Assembly: GCA_037367355.1 (NCBI GenBank) | Contig: CM074701.1 | Span: 248,001-312,000 of the forward strand | Direction: 5' to 3' | Source: Neoscytalidium dimidiatum | Lineage: Eukaryota; Ascomycota; Dothideomycetes; Botryosphaeriales; Botryosphaeriaceae | DNA length: 64,000 nucleotides | Part shown: piece after piece, positions 56,903 through 64,000 of the stretch | Numbering within the stretch: the first letter of the stretch is position 1 | How the letters are laid out: every line of letters starts with the position of its first letter | Position numbers and translations under genes: made by a program | Notes under the pieces: model-generated | What the model was told of the DNA's origin: nothing | Database searches by the model: none | Seen by the model: only the letters and a program-made list of their open reading frames with translations

Positions 56903-58373
56903 CTACTGTCTCCACGCCACAACGCCTACTTTCCTGTCCCACAATTCCAAGGCCTCCTCCCTCTTGAGCGGACCCTGCTCTCCATCTCCAGGAAGTCTCC
57001 ATACAGTAATTCCTACACCGCTCATCTTCAAACTCGTAACCAATGGCCCTAACAACACTCTCTCAACCACGCAATTCTTCTTCGCCAACTCACCTTTCGC
57101 TAGCTCTGCAAAAGCTGCCAGCACCGCATCACTCGTACTCCCGAGACTATTAAGCACTAGAACAACACGATGAGGGTTCTCCGAAGAAGCGCCCGCCGGG
57201 AAAGGAACAAAGGCTCGATCTTCATCTGACGTATTGGTGATCAGATCAATCATCTGCTCGACCAACTTAGCCGGAGGTGGAGGAGGCGAAAGCTGTTGGA
57301 GTCCCGGTTCACCATGGGCGCCCATGCCGAGCTCAATCGTGTTCGGCGGGAGAAGTGGAACGGGAGCTAGAGTTCCAGTGGGCAGAGAGACACTAAACCA
57401 GACGTCAGTCAAACCAATCCCCAATCGACCCTACCTCATCCACTCCTCCTTCGTGCACCATCGCGCCCTCCCCCCTGCCTCCCCCGTTCAAAGACACACA
57501 GAAAAGCACACTCACCGATCAAACGCCGCGCCCACCGTCCCCACGTTCCCAACCACCCACTCCATCACCTCCCTCACCCGCTCCAACCCGTACCCCTCCC
57601 GCCCCTTCTCCCCCTCCGCCACCCCGCACGCGATCTTCAACCCGACCAAGTGCCCGCTCAGCCCCCTCCGCCCCACCTTCCCGCCCTTCTTCCTGCCCAC
57701 CGCGACGTCGTCCCCGACCGGCACGAACGCGACCTTGTACCCCAGCGCGCTCGCGCGCGTGATGGCCAGCCCCGCGTTGAGGATGTCGCCCGTGTAGTTG
57801 CCGCAGACGACGAGCGTGCCCGGGTGCGCGCCGGGCGCGCCGGGCCGGAGCGGCTGCGCCAGCCGGATGGCTTCGAGGATCTGCGCCGCCGTGGGCGAGG
57901 CGAAGATCGAGCCCGAGACGTAGGCCGAGAGGAGGGAGGGCCCGACGAAGCCGCCGAACATGGGTTCGCTAAGGGGGGAAGGGCTGTGTCAGTATGCGCG
58001 GTGCCAGAGGCGAGCCTCTTTTTTTTTTTTTTTTTTTCAGAGGAGAGGAATAAGGGGCGGCGAGGAATGAGACCGTGAAGATTTCGAAGCTGGGCCCCCT
58101 GGTAGATCGCGAGAGGAGGGTAGAGCGTAGATAGAGATAATAGAAAAGAGAGTGGACTTACTGCCCGCCGCCAGAGAATCCGATCGTGGTCACATGGTCG
58201 GTCCGGAAGTCGGCCAGGTCGCTGCGGTACACGATCTTGTGCGTCGGCGCGTACGAGAGCGATGGGTGTTGCTGCGTCAGCCCCGTCAGGGCCTCGTGGA
58301 TCGCGTCGCCCGGCTCGTTGATCAGGTGGAAGGTTTCTTTTGTTTGGGCTGGAGGCGCTTCCGTCGCTGCCAT
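56903..58373 (-). CDS. DhaK-domain protein (dihydroxyacetone kinase-like, no DhaL domain)
   Basis: Exons 58373-58162, 57968-57516 and 57392-56903 on the minus strand give 384 residues. The substrate-binding DhaK domain is nearly complete: INEPGDAIHEALTGL, the glycine loop FSGGGHEPMFGGFVG, ASPTAAQILEAI, VVCGNYTGDILNAGLA, FVPVGDDVAVG, and GMGAHGEPG, which holds the histidine expected to bind dihydroxyacetone covalently. Full fungal kinases are near 580-600 residues and carry an ATP-binding DhaL domain after this. Here a stop at 56,903 follows the DhaK fold and no DhaL sequence is visible downstream. It may bind ketones without kinase activity or pair with a separate DhaL protein. The SGGGSGHEP loop is short by two residues at the first splice junction. 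Confidence 0.8.
58019..58037. repeat. Poly-T tract in intron 1 of the DhaK-like gene
   Basis: A run of about 18 T residues lies in the intron (poly-A on the coding strand). Confidence 0.8.
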
Positions 58374-59155
58374 TTTCCTCTCTTCCCTCGGTTTTTCTCT
58401 CCTGTCTTGATTCCCTCGCTCTTGCTGGACTGATGAGGTTTGCGGAACTTGTGGGGTGAAAAATGCTCGCGGAGTAGACGGCAAATGATTAATTATCTCT
58501 CGAATCGGGACAGCGGCTTCGAGGGGCTATGAACGAGGAAGCTAGAAGCCCGTATGCGCAGAGACAGGCAACGTGAGCGCGGATTGCCGCAATTACATAT
58601 ATCGCGGGGAAGTGCGGGGATGGGGATGAGGAGGAGCTGGTGCGCCGGAAAACCCGGATTAGGAAATCCCGCGACATACGAGCTCTGACGCTGTTTTTCA
58701 CGGTGGCTCGAGACCATGGGCGACGTCGGACACGCTCGGACGGTACGAAATGGGTACATATAAGCGCCGGTGGCTCGATGTGGAAGGAGTGATGGCAGGA
58801 TTGCGGTGTGGATCTTGTTGGAGTAATGCGAGCGCACCGCACAAACGGAAGAGCTGCAAAGAGCCCGACGTCGATACTGAAAGTACCTGTAATAGTGTGC
58901 GGATATTTATGAAAGCAGCTAACCAGAGGTCAAGGCTTTGATGATCTGAAGACTGCTTTAAGTGCCTATGCAACGACCCAGTGCTCGCGATCCTTTTAAG
59001 ATTCACGTCGTGTAAATGGTACAGTATCTCATAAGCAAAATTGGACTTTTTTCCATTTCCATATCCACGTGTCCCTCCTCTACGCGAGAGCATTGTTTTA
59101 TAAGCAGAGATATGTAGATCAGTACCAAGAATACAGAAAGACGAAATACTAACAC
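58374..59155. other. Intergenic region between DhaK-like and permease genes
   Basis: About 780 bases holding the promoter of the DhaK-like gene and the 3' flank of the purine permease gene. No gene is recognised; open frames here are short and composition-driven. Confidence 0.4.
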
Positions 59156-61105
59156 TCAAGCCGTCCTAGCCCCAGCGGGCGCAATGTCGCTCCCACTCGC
59201 ACTCCCAGCCCTTCCCGCCTCCGCATCCATCTCCTTCTTCTTGATCGCACTCCACTCCTCAGTGTCAGCCTCCTTATCCGCTTCGTCCGCCGTCAGCTCC
59301 GGCAGCTCCTGTTCGTCCTCCAGCTCCTCCGGCAGCATCAAGTTCAAGATGAGCGTGACGAACGCGGTGACCGCGAACCCCGTCTCGAGCACGAGCTCGA
59401 TCGCGTTGTAAAACCCGAGCAGGGCGCGATTGCCGCCGTCATACGTAAAAACGTACGCGAACCAGTCGGGCACAAGGGTGGCGCCGTAGCCAATCGCCAG
59501 ACCAGCCGTGAGCACGAAGCGGTTGCGCCGCGTGAACGGCACGGTCGAGATAATCCTGATGCCGGACACGGCCACCGCGCTGAACAGGAAAGTCGTCATA
59601 CCGCCGAGCACGGCGCTGGGAATCGCAACCAGCGCGGCGGCGAACTTGGCGAAGATGCCCATGATGATCAGCCAAAAGCACGCGGCGTAGCCGGCCTTGC
59701 GGTTGGCGCAGCGGGTGAGCGCGATGACGCCGTTGTTCTGGGCGAAGGTGGACATCGGGGTGATGGTGCAGAGGCCGGCGATGATGCCGTTCAGGCCGTC
59801 CGCCAGCACGCCGCCCTGGATGCGCGAGTCGAAGAGCGCGCCGTCGACCTCGAGGCGCGACACGTCGCACGTCGCCGTGATGTCGCCGATGGCCTCCATC
59901 GCGAGCACGATGTAGACGGCCAGCAGCGGCAGCACGATCGGCCCGTACACGGACAACTTGAACGTGTGCACCCAGATGAAGGAGGCTGCGGGAGACGCGT
60001 CGATGCCCGAGCGGTCGAAGTAGCCGCACGCCGCAGCTACGATGCAGCCGATGAGCAGGCCGACGACGACGGCGCAGGACTTCATGATGGGCGAGCCGAA
60101 GCGCTCGCAGAGGATGATGGTCACGAAGACGAGGAAGCCGAGCCCGATGAATTCGGCGCTGCCCCACGGGAGAGGGCGCGGCGCGTTGATGTTGGGACAG
60201 AGCGCGTAGATGCCGGTTGGGTTCGTCAGACAGTCGCCGCTGCCGCCGGCCCAATTTTGGAAGCCGGACTCAATCAGGCTGATGCCGATGAGCATGACGG
60301 TGGGTCCGGTAACGAGCGGCGGGAAGAGCTTCTTGAGCAGGCGCGGGGGCATGAACGACATCAGGATTTCGATCAGCGCGCAGACGCAGGATGTGCCGAT
60401 GATGGCGCCGTACCCGTCCGGACAGGGCAGCTTGTTACCGCTAGCATCAGTTGGGCAGAAGCCCGTCTCGTACATCTGGGAGAGAGCACCGGTAGCTACG
60501 GGGATGGTGGAAAAGGACGTGCCGACGACGGAGATCAGACCAGTGCCGATATAGTAGGGAGATTTCCAGATGTGGAAGCGGGTGATTTGGACAGACGAGA
60601 GGATACCGCAGACGATCAAGGAGGTCGATACGAGATACTGTTGCTGCTCTGTCAAAAGATTGGCTGATCCCGAGAGAATGATCGGAGGAGTGATGACGCC
60701 TGCCAACATGGCCAGCGCATGTTGGAATCCAAGGAGGAGTGCCAGGAAGACTGGCATCTTGTCATGGAGTCCAAAAAATGGTGCTGCCCGACGCTGCTTC
60801 TTCAAGAAGGGTATATTTGGTCTGAAGAGGAAACCATAGTCGTAATCACCGATGAGCCCATCCCTTGCAGAAGATGTCAGTGCATGAAGCTGGAACGGGA
60901 ATCGATAAGAACGTTGCTAAAATCAAGAAAATGCTGTGGTGAAGGAGACGCCTGGCAGTGAACCAAGCAACGGGCCTCTAGAGAAATTTTAACCAACAGA
61001 GTATACGTACTTTGTAGTAACAGCTTTCTTGAACCTCCTGAGTCTGTCACCAAATGACTTCTTGTGGCCCATATCAGGGCCAATCTGATCCGGATATTCG
61101 CCCAT
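59156..61105 (-). CDS. Uric acid-xanthine permease (UapA/UapC type, NAT/NCS2 family)
   Basis: Two exons on the minus strand (61105-61011, 60863-59156) give 600 residues, close to UapA (574). The cytoplasmic N-terminus reads VTTKDGLIGDYDYGFLFRP. About 12-14 membrane segments follow. The signature motifs are LLGFQHALAMLAG in TM1, MEAIGDITATCDVS in TM8 and the NAT motif AQNNGVIALTRCANRKAGY in TM10, with the Gln and Asn that contact the purine. The acidic C-terminal tail resembles those controlling endocytosis of fungal purine transporters. Role: proton-coupled uptake of xanthine and uric acid as nitrogen sources at the plasma membrane. The 147-nt intron after codon 31 is at a position seen in related genes. 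Confidence 0.93.
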
Positions 61106-64000
61106 GGCGGTGATTCAATGATGCGCGGCCCTCAAATTTTCTTTGACTTTTTTGACGAGGGTTTGGTCGAACCTTCTTGGCGTGCGCGTGGCTCAGAGGT
61201 TCATGCGACGTCCTTGCGAGCTTCTCTGTTGGTCGATGGCCTCTTCCGGGAAGTCTACAAGCGACCTTGCTGGGTTGTCGTGGTTGCTCTCCGAGAGCCA
61301 AGGGCGAAGGACCAGAGGTAAGTAAGACGAGGACAGCTGGAGTGGCGTTTGCGGCAGATAGCTTCCCGTGAAAGGGGATTGGCTGGAGCCGGGTGCTGAC
61401 AAGGACTAAAGCTGAAAAATCGCGTAGATCCCGCCGGCGAGTGGAGAGGGGGAACGGGCGTTCCTATCTGGCGGAACAGTGCCGCGCGGGAGCACTTGAC
61501 GATTGGGGACGAGGTGGTGTGAGCAGCAAGCAATGCCATCATCGTGGCCGAGGATGGGTATCTATTTGTATCAGGAGCGCGGTGTAGCAGTCAGAAAAAT
61601 CGATATCTCTAAGCCTCGCGTGCACTTCCCCAAACGACGGTCGGGGCGCAACTTTGGGGTCGCAGCGAGGAGCTGGCCGTGCCTGGAGCCGCTGGAACAG
61701 GCCGACATGCGATCCGACGTCGTCGTCCGCCGCTGGACCCACATGTTAGGGCGTGTGGGAGAGAGCGGGCTGAAGGGGATGCTTGGGTAAAAAATGCAGT
61801 GATGGTTGCTGATAAGACCAAGCCGCGCATCGGTTGGCTGGCGGCTGGCCCGATAACGGTGGCCTCCGACCCCCAAACCTCTCTACGCCGCCTCCTCCGC
61901 TCAGAAACGCAATCGTCATGCCGCAAGCCCAGCCTTCTGTATCTCCGCCGTGCTCTACACACAGCCGTGGCCACGTTCCGGGCCCGTGGTCCATCGTTGA
62001 TGCCGCCGACCTCCGAAGAGCTGGATTGCCCAACCCACGGCCCTCGGGCTCTTACCTCATTGCGCTGCTCGATCAATTCATGAGCATCGTCGCTATCGTT
62101 CCAATATAGTCTTCAGCTAACGCAGGAGGAGGTTTGGCCAAGTATGACGATGATAACGTTTGGCGATACTGAGATTTCTCACAAGGCGCTTTCTCAATTC
62201 AGGCCATCGTCGCCTATCCGCTCAAGAAGTTGCTTTCGTCGATGGTAAAATTCCCTCAAGAGAATACAGCAATTCCTGATTCGGCAAATTCGTTGAGCGT
62301 GATTGACGCCAAGTGTTGTTCATGATGGCGGGGCCGAGCGCTCTCACTTGATGGCTCCTGGCCCGCATCCTGACCACAGTGTGACGGTTTCTGAAAAGTG
62401 ACAGCCAATGTGCAGCAACCAGTGAGTGTTTGCGAGTACGCAGTCACCTGGAAAAGTCTTGCAGCAAAAGGGGCCATCCCAAGCAATCGAAGCAGTCGTC
62501 CCGATGCCTAAAGCTGAACAAGAACAATGACACGTACGCCTGGACTACTTCAACATCAGAAGGGCCAGCAGCTCGGTTGCTATTTTTTTTTTTTTTTTGG
62601 CAATACTTATGGGACCGACTGCGTCAATACCAGTTGCCAGCCGCATGTCTTCACATTGCGTGCTACTCCATTTTTAATTCCGTCATCTGCTCTTCCAAAC
62701 GCATTTTTCTGTCCGAGGTGGAAAAACTTTCTTTCCATCAGTCACACAGGTTGAATCTCCGGTCGTCCGTAAGTCGCTATTGTGACGGTCTCATTCATCT
62801 CCGAATAACTCCGAAGGGTAGAGGCTACGGCGGACTGGTTTACACGATGAACAATGGTGTCGACGGGACGCTCCACTGAATCGGGCGGAAAAGAACTGCG
62901 TTTCAAGTCGCCTACGAAACGAAAACTCGTGGGTGTCTACACAACTGAGAGGTCATCCGTGGCAGCTTGAAGTTCGGGAGTTCCTCTTGGATGAAGGGTC
63001 CGCGTTTTGAGTTGAGGCTCTGGGCCACCTGTTGGTCTCAGCGTCTCAGTGAGATTCTCTCGCAGCGCCACGGTGGCGTGACCCTTTCTCCTGCGAGAGC
63101 CAACGTGGGATCTTTGCGCGCGTCTCGTCGCCCTCCAACTGCGACAAAGAGCTTCTCCCGCGCAGAGCGCAACCAGATTTCAGGTTCCGACGTTCGAAGT
63201 TGCAGGCGCGGATGCCACGATGCTACCACTGCGCAGAGCCGGGAACCAAGTTCCATCTTCAGACGTTAGAAGATATCGACGCGAATGCCGCACCGTTGCC
63301 ATTGCACTGTGAGTGCAATTTCATGTGCCGTGGATGGAAGGCTCCTTCGTGCTTGTCGGGGTCCAAGATCTGGTTTCAGACGTCCGAACCTGCTGCAGTT
63401 TGCGTGGGCGGCACGCCGGTCCCAAAACAGTAATAGGGGGAGCACACACTGAACACAAAATCGAGCCTCATCTCACCTACGACGAAGCGGACAGCCTGGA
63501 GCGGATTCTCGTAGCGGATAAGGCCGCTCGAGAGCGTCAGTCTCATCGAGCATAGTCGAACACTCGAATGATGCGTATGCCACAGCAGGCTGCTACGTCA
63601 GAATGGCAACAGCGCAACGCCTACGTGTCTCGGATTGGCACGGGGCCAACCACCAGCTGGCAGGTGACGATAACAGTCAGGGCAGAAGTGTTGGGGACTC
63701 CAGTGGAGAAAAGGACAGATGCAAGAAGTGCATGTGCTGGTACGTAGAGCACGCGGGCGAGAGGAAGCAGACGAAGCTTGTGAACCCAACCACAGGGCGG
63801 CGCGAAGTCTGCGGTTTGAATGGCAGCAGCGGCAGAACAATGGGCCGTTCGCGGACTGATACGGCCGTGTCTCCAGCCTCAGGGCCAGGACTGGCTGCCA
63901 TCCGCGTGGGCAGCAGCCATGTGAGGAGCGGCCGAGACAGTTCCCCACATGAAACCGGGCGGGCGAATTGATCCGGTCATGATGTGCCTGCGGAGGCGAT
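61106..64000. other. 2.9-kb terminal region without recognised genes
   Basis: The left part is the permease promoter. Open frames occur on both strands at 61,600-62,080 and 63,600-63,970, overlap each other and show no family features. A T run of about 18 lies at 62,583-62,600. A degenerate tandem repeat lies at about 63,162-63,305. Confidence 0.35.
63162..63305. repeat. Degenerate ~72-bp tandem duplication
   Basis: Two adjacent units, 63,162-63,232 and 63,233-63,305, both start GCAGAGC and share CAGACGTT/CGACGTTCGAA, GCG.ATGCC and CCA.TGC in the same order, by eye at about 70% identity. A third, weaker echo surrounds CAGACGTCCGAA near 63,377. Confidence 0.5.

Noticed and set aside
59439..60667. 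Large open frames in other frames over the purine permease
   Set aside because: GC-rich shadow frames (Arg/His-rich) of a clearly identified 600-residue transporter.
61609..62083. Frames of 134-155 codons on both strands
   Set aside because: Mutually antisense, Arg/Ser-rich, no recognisable features.
1..64000. tRNA or rRNA genes
   Set aside because: No convincing cloverleaf with A and B boxes was noticed by reading; a covariance-model search would be needed to exclude tRNAs.

Overview
The window looks like genomic DNA of a filamentous ascomycete (Pezizomycotina; class not resolved). Protein genes are interrupted by short GT-AG introns of about 45-130 nt. They include fungal families: HET, a STAND/NACHT NTPase, a rhodopsin-domain PTH11-like membrane protein, a C2H2 + Zn2Cys6 regulator, a UapA-type purine permease and a lignostilbene-type carotenoid oxygenase. 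A 22-kb AT-rich block of retrotransposons carries the signature of repeat-induced point mutation (RIP): glutamine codons turned into TAG/TAA, and CpA/TpG replaced by TpA. All exon models were built by hand and checked for splice sites and reading phase; no database search was possible.

Layout. 1-11.4 kb: end of an unknown gene, an essential myosin light chain (cdc4-like), an acyl-CoA-binding protein, a rhodopsin-domain membrane protein on the minus strand, a 3.5-kb stretch without recognisable genes, and an NmrA-like NAD(P)-binding protein. 11.7-36 kb: a HET-domain gene broken into two parts (11,741-13,080 and about 35,302-35,956) by the 22-kb retrotransposon block. 36-44 kb: a STAND NTPase with two in-frame stops, divergent from an AAA+ ATPase. 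44.6-61.1 kb: carotenoid oxygenase, a zinc-finger regulator, a Rad51-family paralogue divergent from a membrane-anchored MOSC protein, a STEEP1-like protein divergent from a HIT hydrolase, a DhaK-only dihydroxyacetone kinase-like protein and a purine permease. 61.1-64 kb: no gene recognised.

The transposon block is layered. Two Tad1/I-type LINE copies face each other as a large inverted repeat (copy 1 minus strand, 13,303-20,083; copy 2 plus strand, 20,834-35,094), separated by about 0.75 kb of very AT-rich DNA. Copy 2 has a 13-15 bp target-site duplication and is itself interrupted by a complete 8.1-kb Ty3/Gypsy chromovirus (26,587-34,732, minus strand, 740-bp LTRs, GGAAA duplication). Inside the Gypsy element, between the chromodomain and the 3' LTR, an accessory gene lies on the opposite strand. 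It is spliced by a canonical 55-nt intron and has a basic N-terminus, a Cys-type motif and a coiled coil. It is ruined only by C-to-T-type changes. This is the least expected object in the window.

The HET gene, the STAND NTPase and the AAA+ ATPase next to the repeats make the 11-44 kb interval an accessory, self/non-self-recognition-like neighbourhood. The other genes are mostly single-function housekeeping or catabolic genes with no evident cluster logic.
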